DNA from: DROE01 sp964569865
GTDB taxonomy: Bacteria; Pseudomonadota; Alphaproteobacteria; Rhizobiales; Devosiaceae
DNA length: 64,000 nt
Assembly (NCBI GenBank): GCA_964569865.1
Contig: CAZMVQ010000001.1
Coordinates: 20,025 to 84,024 of the forward strand
Reading direction: 5' to 3'
In this document: positions 25,859 to 35,193 of the stretch, one piece after another
How the letters are laid out: each line of letters opens with the position of its first letter
How positions within the stretch are numbered: the stretch's first letter is position 1
Notes under the pieces: model-generated
The model's database searches: none
What the model saw: only the letters and a program-made list of their open reading frames with translations
Told to the model about the DNA's origin: nothing
Position numbers and translations under genes: made by a program

Positions 25859-27280
25859 CTAATCAAGAACAAATCCAACAGATCCGTTTAACTGACCGGT
25901 TCCGCCCTGACCCACACCATATAGTCTTTGCATATTGCCTAAAAAGATTGCTTCTGCGTCACCAGAAAAGTTCAAATTGTCTGTAGGTAGGCGGGCAGGA
26001 CCGCCAGGAGTTACTAAAACAGGGGTTACCATGATCAAAAGTTCGGTTTGCGAACGTATGAAATCACGGGATCGGAACAAAGCTCCCAGGATGGGGATGT
26101 TGCCAATGCCGGGCAATGAATTAAATTGCTGACGAACCTTGTCTTCAATCAATCCGGCAATGGCTAAGGTTTCACCCGAGCGCATCTGCACGGAAGTGGA
26201 GGCTTTGCGTTCTCTTGTGGCGGGAATGGTAACACCACCAGCATTAAATCCACCCTCAGTGGTTGGCTCTGAAACCGAGGTCTCAACTTGAAGAGAAATA
26301 ACTCCGTTGGAGCGCACAACCGGGCTGAAATTCAAATTCACCCCAAATTCCTTAAATTCAAAAACAATCCGCCCATCTTCAAACCCAACAGGAACAGGAT
26401 ATTCTCCGCCGGCCAGGAATGTGGCTTCGCCACCTGAAATTGCGGTAAGTGTTGGCGATGCCAGAGTGCGCAACGCTCCACGACGTTCAAGAGCGCGCAA
26501 TGTGGCATCAATGGCAAACCCGCCCCCGGCGAATCCGGCAGTGAAACTATTAGGCCCTGCAACATTTGAGGCGCCACCGGTCGGCGGTGCCGAAACCAGG
26601 CCAGTGGTCAAATTGCCAACTGAAAGAGAAGCGGAAAGGTTGATACCAAGCTGACGCACGGTTTCACGCTGAACTTCTGCAACCGTAACTTTGAGCATCA
26701 CCTGCTGGGCACCGGAAACTGTCATCACATTGGCGACGTTATCTTCTCCGCCGGCAAACTGCACAGCAATCGCCACCGCTCTATCTATATCGTCAGAAGA
26801 TCTGGCCGTGCCTGAAAGAACAATACGCTCGCCAAAGGAATCCACGTTGATTTGAGAGCCGGGCACAATACTACGCAATGCGCTAACCAGAGTTGAAACA
26901 TCATTTACCACGGAAATTTCAATTGTTGCGATCTGACGCCCGTAGCCGTCAAGAAAAAACACATTTGTCTCCCCGGCTCCAACTCCCTGAATAATGCTTG
27001 AACGCTTGTTGCGCATGATTGCTCCGGCAACATTGGGCTGGGAAACAATGACTTCGCTCACATCATTGGGCAATTGCACGATAAGAGACTTATTAAGGCC
27101 CAATTGCACATTCTGTGAACTTCCCATGGAAGAAATCAACAAATACCCATTGTTTTGAGCCTGAGAAGCACTGGCACTTGCCATCCAAATTCCAAGGGCT
27201 GTGACAAGTGCAAATGCACCCAGAATTAGTCTGGCAAAAACCGGCGATATTGCTGATTTAACTGAATTTATCATCATCAT
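25859..27280 (-). CDS. cpaC: Tad pilus outer-membrane secretin CpaC/RcpA
   Basis: A 473-residue secretin that forms the outer-membrane pilus pore. It has a signal peptide (cleavage near ASASQA), an N-terminal pilus-assembly domain (LNKSLIVQLPNDVSEVIVSQPNVAGAIM), a BON-like segment and a C-terminal secretin domain with GGEYPVPVG, LNFSPVVRSNGVISLQVETSVSEP and SGETLAIAGLIED...LPGIGNIPILGALFRSR. It lies between cpaB and cpaE. Confidence 0.95.
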   Translation of the reverse strand: MMMINSVKSAISPVFARLILGAFALVTALGIWMASASASQAQNNGYLLISSMGSSQNVQLGLNKSLIVQLPNDVSEVIVSQPNVAGAIMRNKRSSIIQGVGAGETNVFFLDGYGRQIATIEISVVNDVSTLVSALRSIVPGSQINVDSFGERIVLSGTARSSDDIDRAVAIAVQFAGGEDNVANVMTVSGAQQVMLKVTVAEVQRETVRQLGINLSASLSVGNLTTGLVSAPPTGGASNVAGPNSFTAGFAGGGFAIDATLRALERRGALRTLASPTLTAISGGEATFLAGGEYPVPVGFEDGRIVFEFKEFGVNLNFSPVVRSNGVISLQVETSVSEPTTEGGFNAGGVTIPATRERKASTSVQMRSGETLAIAGLIEDKVRQQFNSLPGIGNIPILGALFRSRDFIRSQTELLIMVTPVLVTPGGPARLPTDNLNFSGDAEAIFLGNMQRLYGVGQGGTGQLNGSVGFVLD

Positions 27281-27290
27281 TTCTCACAAA

Positions 27291-28304
27291 TCACGAAAGT
27301 GGAACTTCGGGGTCAAATTGCTCTGAAAACTGCTCATCAGGTCCCAAATTTTCAATAACCGTATTCTCATCAACGCCCGGGGGAACAAGTTGTTGAGTGG
27401 CAAAAACCGGGGCCTGTTCTTCTGTGGGCATTTCTTCATCCATCTGCTCTTCGGCATTTACGGCAGAGACGTTTGTTTCGACACCAAACCTGATTAATCT
27501 AATGGGCTGGTTGGCTGCCTGCAGCAGACCATCATTAACTGAGGGAGCAAAATCAGCCACCGAGCGCAAAACCAGGGTCAGCTTACCATTTGAGGCTGCC
27601 CCGATTATAGTTTCGGCCTGGCCCGGGCTTAATTCTAAGGTTGCAATAGTTTCTTTATCAAAAATTTGCGCCTGCGGGTCTTCAGGATCAGGATATCCAG
27701 CACTGGCACCGGCTTCGCCAAGTCTAAGACCAATTGCCAGCACTTTAATATTGGCCAAAATAGTCTGTGTTCCCGAGCCTATAGCTGCCCGACCGGTGCG
27801 AACAATATCAACACGATCGTTGGGAACTATATAACCACCAGCACCGGATTCTGCGGTTACCGCAACTGAAACGGCGCGCATTCCGGGCTGAATTACCGCT
27901 GAAAGATAGCCCTGATCTGAGCGAACCAGCTTGGTTTCTCGAATTGGCTCTCCTGCAAAAATTTCAAACCGGGCAACCGTCCCCTCCATCTGCTCGATGG
28001 CATCGGGAATAATTTCAGATGTAATATATTCCGGGCGCACTGCCCCTTCAGGCCAGTCCTGCCAGGAAACAAGCGATGAGGTGAGACGTTGGCCAACACC
28101 AATAGTATCAGATGCAATCAAAACCTGAAGTTTTGCCTCTTCAACAACTTCAGTGGTCTGAACCACCTGAGTAACAGGATCTCCACCCCGAGTTGCCAGA
28201 AAGGCGGCTAGGCCACCAGTGACAATTGCAACAGATAAAAGCAGAAGACGCGCCGGTTTCATTCCCAAACTCCGATTACTCTGAACAAGCGGTTCAGATT
28301 CCAT
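27291..28304 (-). CDS. cpaB: Tad pilus assembly protein CpaB/RcpC
   Basis: A 337-residue periplasmic protein with one N-terminal membrane span (about 17-37), a SAF domain (about 60-125, LIASDTIGVGQRLTSSLVSWQDWP) and an RcpC domain (VSVAVTAESGAGGYIVPNDRVDIVRTG). The acidic C-terminal tail is typical. CpaB is thought to assist the secretin CpaC, which follows 10 bases later. ATG 28304 is used; Met15 is an alternative start. Confidence 0.92.
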   Translation of the reverse strand: MESEPLVQSNRSLGMKPARLLLLSVAIVTGGLAAFLATRGGDPVTQVVQTTEVVEEAKLQVLIASDTIGVGQRLTSSLVSWQDWPEGAVRPEYITSEIIPDAIEQMEGTVARFEIFAGEPIRETKLVRSDQGYLSAVIQPGMRAVSVAVTAESGAGGYIVPNDRVDIVRTGRAAIGSGTQTILANIKVLAIGLRLGEAGASAGYPDPEDPQAQIFDKETIATLELSPGQAETIIGAASNGKLTLVLRSVADFAPSVNDGLLQAANQPIRLIRFGVETNVSAVNAEEQMDEEMPTEEQAPVFATQQLVPPGVDENTVIENLGPDEQFSEQFDPEVPLS

Positions 28305-28390
28305 CAGAGAAGTTTTTACGGGAGAAGGGTCAAGTTTTGGTTAACCGAACGTCTTCAAAGCTGGTTAATAAAATATAAAACCATCAATGG

Positions 28391-28600
28391 CTTGGCTTTA
28401 TACAATAAGAGTTTGGAAAATTGATGTGTCCGAATAGGCAATCAANNNNNNNNNNNNNNNNNNNNNNNNNNNNNNNNNNNNNNNNNNNNNNNNNNNNNNN
28501 NNNNNNNNNNNNNNNNNNNNNNNNNNNNNNNNNNNNNNNNNNNNNCTTGGCTTTATACAATAAGAGTTTGGAAAATTGATGTGTCCGAATAGGCAATCAA
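28391..28600. repeat. 55-base duplicated contig ends around a 100-N gap
   Basis: Bases 28391-28445 and 28546-28600 are identical over exactly 55 bases and flank 100 N. The copies contain the 3' end of cpaA. This is the pattern of two contigs that overlap by an assembly k-mer but were joined with N, so the true genome very likely has one copy and no gap. Confidence 0.9.
28446..28545. other. Assembly gap (100 N), probably artefactual
   Basis: Placeholder between identical 55-base flanks, downstream of the cpaA stop. Removing 155 bases gives a normal cpaA-cpaB junction. Confidence 0.9.
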
Positions 28601-29056
28601 ACCGGCTGCTGCCAGCGCAATTCCATAGGGAATTCCGGTTTTGTGATCATGCAGGCGGGCGATCCATTCCACCCTGCCCAGCATAACCGGCAGAGGATAC
28701 CGTCGAATTACCAGCAAACCAATCGTTAAAACACCCCCAAGCAAAGCCGAATAAATCAGATATGGCAGAGTTATACCAAATCCAAGCCATAGAGATGTGG
28801 CGGCAGCAAGCTTTGCATCACCTCCACCTACCCAGCCAAATGCAAAAAAAGTGAAAGCAAAAACCAATACCAGAGCACCGGCTGCAATATGCATCATAAA
28901 TTGTTGCAGAGAAAAATTTAACACCAGCGCCAGAACAAAAAATCCAACCATCAGCAGTAAAACCAGTCGATTAGAAATTTTCATCGTCAAAAGATCAGAA
29001 GTTGCAGCAAGAGCCATAAACAGCGGAAAAAATAACAAAGCGATGGAATTGAACAT
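28553..29056 (-). CDS. cpaA: Prepilin peptidase CpaA/TadV
   Basis: A 167-residue membrane aspartyl protease of the A24 family that removes the short leader of Flp pilin and the TadE-like pseudopilins. Catalytic aspartates are visible in SDLLTMKISNRL near the N terminus and in the GxGD-type motif GWVGGGDAKLAAA. Several membrane spans; no N-methyltransferase domain. ATG 29056 is chosen because family proteins begin right there (MFNSIALLFFPLFMALAA) and AGG lies 9 bases upstream; ATG 29074 or 29113 would extend it. The stop lies in one of the 55-base duplicated ends. Confidence 0.9.
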   Translation of the reverse strand: MFNSIALLFFPLFMALAATSDLLTMKISNRLVLLLMVGFFVLALVLNFSLQQFMMHIAAGALVLVFAFTFFAFGWVGGGDAKLAAATSLWLGFGITLPYLIYSALLGGVLTIGLLVIRRYPLPVMLGRVEWIARLHDHKTGIPYGIALAAAGLIAYSDTSIFQTLIV

Positions 29057-29192
29057 AAATTTTAGCCTATGCATATCCGCCAAAGAGACGGCGTTGGTTT
29101 TTGGATATGGCAATATTGAAGGCTTGATATTAATAAACCGCCAATATTGCAGGCCGGATTAAATATTCAAAAACATAGGGGAAATTTTGCAA

Positions 29193-29224
29193 AAATAAAG
29201 GGGAGCAAAAGCCCCCCTTTTTCT
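29193..29224 (-). terminator. Rho-independent terminator after the flp pilin gene
   Basis: On the minus strand a GGGGGGC stem, TTTT loop and GCTCCCC arm are followed by TTTATTTTT. It lies about 20 bases after the pilin stop and before cpaA. Partial termination here would give more pilin than assembly proteins. Confidence 0.8.
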
Positions 29225-29244
29225 TTTGAACATATCGGAAAGTG

Positions 29245-29433
29245 TTATTCGTTTCCGATTAAATCTACAGAAGTATCAAGTCTTGTACCAATTCCAGTAA
29301 ACAGGTTGGAAAGGCCCTCACCAAGAGTTGTGGCTGCGGCAATAATGCCAACGCTTATAAGGGCAGCAATAAGACCGTACTCAATCGCTGTGGCACCGGA
29401 CTCATCATTTACAAAACGGGTTACAATTTTCAT
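29245..29433 (-). CDS. flp: Flp-type major pilin
   Basis: A 62-residue Flp/Fap pilin. A short basic leader (MKIVTRFVNDESG) is followed by the processing and helix motif ATAIEYGLIAALISVGIIAAA, with the conserved Glu-Tyr pair after the cleavage site. It is the main subunit of the Tad pilus, cleaved by CpaA. It is first in the minus-strand cpa cluster, followed by a terminator, with AGGAG about 7-8 bases before the ATG. Confidence 0.95.
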   Translation of the reverse strand: MKIVTRFVNDESGATAIEYGLIAALISVGIIAAATTLGEGLSNLFTGIGTRLDTSVDLIGNE

Positions 29434-29856
29434 TTTTTTAGCTCCTAGCTACACGTCAAATGTCTTTGACAGATCAATTCAACAAACCTCTCGCTGAACT
29501 TGATTGGAACCTAGGGCGCACAAATTGAAAATTAGTTAAATCAAAGCCGCAGTTTGTATCAATCGGCAATCGAATTTAATTATACATATCAAAGTGTTAA
29601 CGGAGTAGATAAAGTTTTATCTAAGCTATGTATATAGTATAAAGACAGAGTACCCCACATGGCAGAAAAATCTCCCAAAGAAACATCGCTCTTAAAAACA
29701 TCAGTTAAATCAACTGGTTAAACACGTTAGTGTGACGCGATGGATATTCTGATAATCAAATATTTGCAATGTTTGCTAATTATTCACCATTCTGAGCAAA
29801 ACTTGGGTAATTCGAAATTTCAACCAATCAAGATTTTATGGCTCAGGAAATCTCTC
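29434..29856. other. Divergent intergenic region between flp and the plus-strand pilus genes
   Basis: About 420 AT-rich bases that must hold the promoters for flp (minus) and the CpaC-N-domain gene (plus). I could not assign clear -35/-10 pairs. No gene seen; the 29740-29856 stretch is open but lacks a ribosome-binding site. Confidence 0.5.
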
Positions 29857-30354
29857 ATGCTAAAAACAATTCTTAATCCCGCACGAACAATTGCTGCCGT
29901 TTTCGCCAGTATGGTATTTTTGGGAATGATTGGTGGGGGCGCCATCGCCCAAAATACTAGCGTTCAAGGGGAGGTTGCAGCCAATGAGGCGGTTTGGGTA
30001 AATGTAAATATGGCTCGCATCTTAAGAATTGCATCGCCTGCAGCAACGGTGATTGTTGGCAATCCGGGTATTGCTGATGTGACCATTCAAGATCCCCAGA
30101 CGCTAATTCTAACCGGGCGCAGTTATGGAAAAACCAATCTTATCGTTTTGGATTCCATTGGAAATCCAATCGCCGATATAATTTTGAGCGTAGTTTTGCA
30201 AAGAGCTGGCTTTGTCACCGTTTATCAAGGCGCTGCCCGCACTACCCTGTCCTGCGCTCCTAATTGCCAACCAACAATTATGCTCGGAGATGATACAGCC
30301 TTTACTGCTGATGCTATTAGTTCATCTAATCTTGTTGCCTCATCGGCTAATTAG
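29857..30354 (+). CDS. Secreted solo pilus-assembly N-terminal domain protein (CpaC-N-like)
   Basis: A 165-residue protein with a signal peptide (cleavage near GGGAIAQ, residue 31) and one pilus-assembly/secretin N-terminal domain (about 43-115; ARILRIASPAATVIVGNPGIADVTI and GRSYGKTNLIVLDSIGNPIAD), similar in pattern to the N-terminal domain of CpaC but without the secretin part. A C-terminal extension holds Cys133 and Cys137. ATG 29857 has AGGAAA about 9 bases upstream. It may bind the secretin ring or the peptidoglycan side of the channel (inference). Confidence 0.85.
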   Translation: MLKTILNPARTIAAVFASMVFLGMIGGGAIAQNTSVQGEVAANEAVWVNVNMARILRIASPAATVIVGNPGIADVTIQDPQTLILTGRSYGKTNLIVLDSIGNPIADIILSVVLQRAGFVTVYQGAARTTLSCAPNCQPTIMLGDDTAFTADAISSSNLVASSAN

Positions 30355-30695
30355 GCTGGAGGACAAATCCAGCGGCCCGGTTTGGTTATATAATGTTGGA
30401 AGCAGTTTTAATTTTCAGGATAAGAGCTGATTAACCACACCCAAAAATTTTGAAAAATTCCAGCTAATTCTCTAACCAAAAATTAGGCTTGGGCAGTATA
30501 ATCTGTACGAATATAAAGAACGCTTTAATTACAGCCGCTGGCATAAGTTTAGGATCAAGACCTATATCCTAAAAACTTTTAACGAAGTTTGCCGTACCGC
30601 TGTTGAAAAAAGGGTTCAGTTCTATTGCTGGCCGGGTCTATTTAAAAAAATTTGGCTCCTGCCCGCAATATATCTAATATTTGGTGGGCCTAAAA
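30355..30695. other. Intergenic region between the pilus-domain gene and tadE genes
   Basis: About 340 bases. Apart from an imperfect palindrome AGGATCAAGACCTATATCCT (30551-30570) related to the window's boundary element, I see no gene or RNA. Confidence 0.5.
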
Positions 30696-31274
30696 ATGTC
30701 AAAAACATCAAAATCCGTTAATCTGCTCCAACTTTTTGCAAGGTACAGGCCTTTTGGCCGTAACAAAGCAATGGGCCGGTTTAAGGGTGATGAAAACGGC
30801 GTCACCGCTGTCGAATTTGGCATTTTGGCCATACCGTTTTTCGCAATTGTCGGCGCTATTTTAGAAACTTCCCTGATTTTTTTGGCCTCACAGATTCTTG
30901 ACAGCGCAGTCAATGACAGCTCGCGGCTCATTAAAACCGGGCAAGCCCAGTCGGCAAATTATACTTCGACGGAATATAGGGCAGCAATCTGCGATGGCCT
31001 ATATGGAATGTTTAGCTGTGATAATTTGAGAATTCGTGTGTCTGAGGTAGCAAGTTTTGGGGCCGCAACATTATCGAGTGTTGTAGATCTCACTGACGGT
31101 TCCTGGACCATTGTTGAAAATTATGACGATGGGGCCGGGGCCAGCATCATATTGGTGGAAGCCTATTATAAATGGCCCACGGCATTAGATCTTTTAAACT
31201 TTAACCTTAGCAATCTTGCCGATGGCACCCGCATGCTTTCAGCGGTTCGAGTTTTTCGCAATGAACCATTTTAG
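30696..31274 (+). CDS. TadE-like pseudopilin (first of two)
   Basis: A 192-residue TadE/TadG-family protein. A basic N-terminal region (about 30 residues) precedes the motif GVTAVEFGILAIPFFAIVGAILETSLIFL, a pseudopilin-like processing site with the conserved Glu and a long hydrophobic helix; the rest is a periplasmic domain with two cysteines. It is expected to be processed by CpaA and to take part in Tad pilus assembly. ATG 30696 has GGTGGG upstream; an in-frame TTG lies at 30681. Confidence 0.88.
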   Translation: MSKTSKSVNLLQLFARYRPFGRNKAMGRFKGDENGVTAVEFGILAIPFFAIVGAILETSLIFLASQILDSAVNDSSRLIKTGQAQSANYTSTEYRAAICDGLYGMFSCDNLRIRVSEVASFGAATLSSVVDLTDGSWTIVENYDDGAGASIILVEAYYKWPTALDLLNFNLSNLADGTRMLSAVRVFRNEPF

Positions 31275-31283
31275 GAAACACTC

Positions 31284-31841
31284 ATGAAGTGGCTTAATAA
31301 CATTCGAGAGAAAATTTTGGGTTTACACCGTTCCATTGAGGCGGTGGCTGCGGTTGAATTTGCGCTTATCCTGCCTGCTTTGATGGTGCTTTACATGGGA
31401 TCCATCGAAGTTTCACAGGTAATTTCCGTTGATCGAAAAATGGCAGTGGCGACCGGCGCCCTTGGCGACCTTGTGGCACAAAGCGACGAACAGCTGGATG
31501 AGGATGTTCTTGACGATTTTTTTGAAGCGGTTGGCTTAATTCTTACGCCTTTTCCCGCTGATGATTTAAAACAACTGGTTACGCTGGTATTTGTAGATGA
31601 GGATGGAGATACAGAAGTTGTATGGAGTGTTGGATATAATGGCGCTACCGCCAAAGTTGTAAACTCAACCTATACACTTCCCTCAGAAATTATTGCAATT
31701 GCCAATGAAACCTATGTGGTGGTTGCCGAATCTCAACTGGAATACGAGCCTTGGGGCGGCTATGTTCTGCCCGGAAGCTTCAACCTTTATAAGCAGTTTT
31801 TCCATCTGCCGCGATTCGGGGTCGAGATAGAATTAATTTAA
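31284..31841 (+). CDS. TadE-like pseudopilin (second of two)
   Basis: A 185-residue TadE-family protein. Residues about 18-45 give the motif VAAVEFALILPALMVLYMGSIEV, and the periplasmic part is acidic. It starts 9 bases after the first TadE-like gene, with AGGA 8 bases before the ATG, so the two are cotranscribed. TadE and TadF minor pilins typically come in such pairs. It converges on upp. Confidence 0.88.
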   Translation: MKWLNNIREKILGLHRSIEAVAAVEFALILPALMVLYMGSIEVSQVISVDRKMAVATGALGDLVAQSDEQLDEDVLDDFFEAVGLILTPFPADDLKQLVTLVFVDEDGDTEVVWSVGYNGATAKVVNSTYTLPSEIIAIANETYVVVAESQLEYEPWGGYVLPGSFNLYKQFFHLPRFGVEIELI

Positions 31842-31898
31842 CAACGCCTGTGGGCCTTACGGGGGCAAATAAACTCCACCCGTATATTTCTGCCAATA

Positions 31899-32528
31899 TT
31901 AACGAGTGCCATACATGCGATCGCCTGCATCTCCCAACCCCGGAACAATATAGCCCTTTTCATTCAAATGGCTATCAATGGCTGCCGTAAATACCGGCAC
32001 ATCCGGATGAGCGCTCGTAAAAGCTTCAATGCCCTCAGGGGCTGCAAGCAAACATAAAAATCTCAAATTATTGGCGCCGCGTCCCTTTAGCCTGTCAATC
32101 GCAGCGATGGCCGAATTGGCCGTGGCCAGCATAGGGTCAACAACAATAATAAACCTGTCGGCAACATCTGATGGAGCTTTGAAATAATATTCCACCGGTT
32201 GCAAGGTTTCGTGGTCACGATAAAGACCAATATGGGCAACTCTGGCGGCTGGAACCAAATCAAGCATACCTTCAAGCAAACCGTTTCCAGCCCTTAAAAT
32301 TGATGCAAAAACCAGTTTCTTACCCTTTAATATAGGGGCATCCATAGCCTGCATGGGGGTTTTTATCGCCTTGGTTTCCAACTGTAAATCGCGGGTCACT
32401 TCATAACAAAGCAAATGAGCGATCTCGCGCAAAAGCCTTCTGAAACTGGCAGTGGAGGTTTCTTCATCGCGCATTATAGAAAGTTTGTGCTGAATTAGTG
32501 GGTGATCAACAACTGTTACTGATTTCAT
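31899..32528 (-). CDS. upp: Uracil phosphoribosyltransferase
   Basis: A 209-residue UPRTase that makes UMP from uracil and PRPP. The PRPP-binding loop VDPMLATANSAIAAIDRLK and the C-terminal uracil-binding GYIVPGLGDAGDRMYGT are clear. The loop has ATANS where ATGGS or ATGNS is usual. As the last gene of the nucleoside operon it recycles uracil released from (deoxy)uridine by the phosphorylase encoded two genes upstream. Confidence 0.95.
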   Translation of the reverse strand: MKSVTVVDHPLIQHKLSIMRDEETSTASFRRLLREIAHLLCYEVTRDLQLETKAIKTPMQAMDAPILKGKKLVFASILRAGNGLLEGMLDLVPAARVAHIGLYRDHETLQPVEYYFKAPSDVADRFIIVVDPMLATANSAIAAIDRLKGRGANNLRFLCLLAAPEGIEAFTSAHPDVPVFTAAIDSHLNEKGYIVPGLGDAGDRMYGTR

Positions 32529-32566
32529 ATTAAAGAGACCTTTTACTGGAGACTAAATTTAGAATT

Positions 32567-33802
32567 TTAAAAAAAACTGGTACCGTTTCTGCCCTGTGAA
32601 AGTCCGAGCCAATTGGAGATGCTTTGCCCGATATCCGAGAAAGACGAACGCAAACCAACTGATTTTGGAGCCGGGTCCGGCAACAAAGCAAATTTGGGCG
32701 AAAACATTAAAATAGGTATCTGCTCACGGGTGTGATCTGTGCCGGGCGCCGTGGGGTCATTACCGTGGTCAGCACTGAACAATAACAGGTCATCAGGGAG
32801 CATGCGCGAAATCAATTCAGGAATCCGGAGGTCAAATTCCTCCAGAGCATTGGCATATCCCGCCACATCCCTGCGATGGCCAAATTCACTGTCAAAATCC
32901 ACAAAATTAGTCATAAGCAGCGATCCGTCCGCAGCCATTTCCATCGCTTCTAGGGTGCTCTCAAACAGGTTCATATTGCCGGTAGCTTTGATCTTATGGG
33001 TAACTCCGCGCCCGGCATAAATGTCAGATATTTTGCCAATACCATAAACCTGCCTGCCGGCAGCTTTTGCCCGATCAAGAAGAAGCTCGCCGGGCGGATC
33101 AATAGCAAAATCGCGCCGATTGCCGGTGCGGGTAAAATTGTGGGCACTATCGCCAGTAAAGGGTCTGGCAATTACCCGTCCAATTTTCATTGGCTCGGTA
33201 TGTTTGAAAACCAACTGGCAAAGATCATAAAGGTTTTGCAGGCCAAATTTTTCTTCATGTACCGCAATTTGTAAAACACTGTCGGCAGAAGTGTAAAATA
33301 TGGGCTTGCCGGTTCGAATTTGTTCTTCGCCAAGTTCTTCGATTATTTCAGTACCAGAGGCATGTTTATCGCCCAATATTCCGGGCAAGCCAGCTTCCTC
33401 TATTATTGCTTCGATCATATCTTCAGGAAAGGCTGGTACGATATCGGGAAAATACCCCCACTCAAACGGCACCGGCAGCCCGGCAATTTCCCAATGACCA
33501 GAGGGCGTATCCTTGCCAATTGAAATCTGGCGTCCAACGCCCCAAACACCAGCTGAGGGATGATTGCTCATGCCGGGAGGAATGGTGCCACAGGACAATT
33601 CCACAGCAGCGCCAAGGCCCAATTTATCCAGATTGGGAACATGCAGGGGTCCGCTTCTTACCCCTTTTACGTCGCAAAATCCTTCGGCGCATTTTTGAGC
33701 AATATGCAACACCGTGTTGGAACCCGCATCACCAAAATCCGCAGCATCGGGCGCTCCTCCGATGCCAACACTGTCCAGAATACAAATTATTGCCCTTGGC
33801 AT
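32567..33802 (-). CDS. deoB: Phosphopentomutase
   Basis: A 411-residue alkaline-phosphatase-superfamily enzyme that converts (deoxy)ribose 1-phosphate to the 5-phosphate. Metal-site motifs are visible: ILDSVGIGGAPDA at the N terminus, the threonine nucleophile in GKDTPSGHWEI, and FSADHGNDPTAPGTDHTRE near the C terminus. It links the nucleoside phosphorylases to DeoC and the pentose pathway. It lies 16 bases after deoA. Confidence 0.96.
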   Translation of the reverse strand: MPRAIICILDSVGIGGAPDAADFGDAGSNTVLHIAQKCAEGFCDVKGVRSGPLHVPNLDKLGLGAAVELSCGTIPPGMSNHPSAGVWGVGRQISIGKDTPSGHWEIAGLPVPFEWGYFPDIVPAFPEDMIEAIIEEAGLPGILGDKHASGTEIIEELGEEQIRTGKPIFYTSADSVLQIAVHEEKFGLQNLYDLCQLVFKHTEPMKIGRVIARPFTGDSAHNFTRTGNRRDFAIDPPGELLLDRAKAAGRQVYGIGKISDIYAGRGVTHKIKATGNMNLFESTLEAMEMAADGSLLMTNFVDFDSEFGHRRDVAGYANALEEFDLRIPELISRMLPDDLLLFSADHGNDPTAPGTDHTREQIPILMFSPKFALLPDPAPKSVGLRSSFSDIGQSISNWLGLSQGRNGTSFF

Positions 33803-33818
33803 GAAACCTTACCCCCGC

Positions 33819-35156
33819 TCAGTTCTCCACTGCACCCAAAATTATTGGCAAAATATTTGGCAAAATATTTGGATTGTCCTGCAGTTGTCCCTCAAAATTA
33901 TATGCTTCGTTTAATCTTATTGCTGCCCTTGATGCGCTGGCCTCATCATGCGCATGAACGCGCGCAACCGGTTTGGTGTTATCAATTTCGCTTCCGATCA
34001 TCGCCAGATTGTCAAAACCAACCCTTAAATCGATTCTATCGGTTGGCAAAGTACGGCCGCCACCAAGTTCCACCACTGCCATGCCAATTTTTTTGGTGTC
34101 TATGGAGCTTATTATTCCTGATTTTTCAATAAATACATCATGAATTATCGGTGCAGGCATCAAATATGTGTGCATCTGCTCAACAAAATCATTTGGTCCG
34201 CCCAGAGCGCTGACCATTTTAGCAAACTTTTCCAGCGCTTTTCCTGATTTCAGCGCGGTTTTTGCCAAGGCAAAGCCCTGTTTTTCATCACCAGCTTTTT
34301 TGGCCATAAGCAAAACCTTGGCAGCCAATCCCAGCGTGACTTCTTCAAGGCGCGGATCGACAAAATCCCCGGTTAAAAATTCAACCGCGTTTTGCATTTC
34401 AAGCCCGTTGCCGGCCGCGCTGGCCAGAGGCTGGTTCATATCGGTTATAAGCGCTGAGGTATTCATACCCGCACCATTGGCAACTTTGACCAAAGACTGA
34501 GCCAAGGTTTTGGCATCGTCAAAAGTTTTCATAAACGCCCCGGAACCGCATTTCACATCCAAAATCAAAACGTCCAGCCCTGCCGCCAATTTTTTGGACA
34601 ATATTGAAGCTGTTATCAAAGAGATATTTTCAACCGTTGCGGTAACATCACGCAGGGCATAAAGAGCGCGATCGGCAGGGGCCAAAAAGTCAGTCTGCCC
34701 GATTATAGCGCAACCAACTTCGCTAACGGTTTTATGAAACAGGGCATTGTCCGGGGTTGCACAATAGCCGGGAATGGCATCAAATTTATCCAGAGTTCCA
34801 CCGGTATGTCCAAGCCCGCGACCTGAAATCATTGGCACATAAACTTCACAGGCTGCAAGTATAGGGGCCAGCATCAGGGAAACATTATCGCCAACTCCAC
34901 CGGTGGAATGTTTATCAACCACCGGGCCATCCAAATCCCAGACCAGCACTTCACCACTATCGCGCATGGCCATGGTCAGGGACACTCGCTCATCAATATC
35001 CATCTGTTGAAAATAGATAGCCATGGCAAAGGCTGCCGCCTGAGCATCAGAAACCTTGCCCTTGGTAAAGCCATCAATAAAAAGAGAAATTTCTTCACCG
35101 CTCAGCTTTTTGCCGTCGCGCTTTTTTGCAATCACTTCCTGGGGAAGAAAAACCAT
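33819..35156 (-). CDS. deoA: Thymidine phosphorylase
   Basis: A 445-residue pyrimidine nucleoside phosphorylase that splits thymidine and deoxyuridine to base and deoxyribose 1-phosphate. It has the family signature SGRGLGHTGGTLDKFDAIPG, the phosphate site KHSTGGVGDNVS and the C-terminal PYNP domain. The last residues carry a NILPNILP duplication made by a 12-base tandem repeat just before the stop. Between deoB and the aldehyde dehydrogenase gene. Confidence 0.95.
   Translation of the reverse strand: MVFLPQEVIAKKRDGKKLSGEEISLFIDGFTKGKVSDAQAAAFAMAIYFQQMDIDERVSLTMAMRDSGEVLVWDLDGPVVDKHSTGGVGDNVSLMLAPILAACEVYVPMISGRGLGHTGGTLDKFDAIPGYCATPDNALFHKTVSEVGCAIIGQTDFLAPADRALYALRDVTATVENISLITASILSKKLAAGLDVLILDVKCGSGAFMKTFDDAKTLAQSLVKVANGAGMNTSALITDMNQPLASAAGNGLEMQNAVEFLTGDFVDPRLEEVTLGLAAKVLLMAKKAGDEKQGFALAKTALKSGKALEKFAKMVSALGGPNDFVEQMHTYLMPAPIIHDVFIEKSGIISSIDTKKIGMAVVELGGGRTLPTDRIDLRVGFDNLAMIGSEIDNTKPVARVHAHDEASASRAAIRLNEAYNFEGQLQDNPNILPNILPIILGAVEN
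33847..33872. repeat. 12-base tandem duplication in the deoA C-terminus
   Basis: GGCAAAATATTT is repeated twice (plus two further bases) and encodes NILP-NILP at the C-terminal end of DeoA, in frame. A recent-looking slippage event. Confidence 0.75.
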
Positions 35157-35193
35157 TAAAAAACCCGCCTTTTAAAAAAATGCGTAAGGGAAA

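Noticed and set aside
29740..29856. Extended N-terminus of the solo pilus-domain protein
   Set aside because: The signal peptide starts at ATG 29857 with a ribosome-binding site; the extension has neither.
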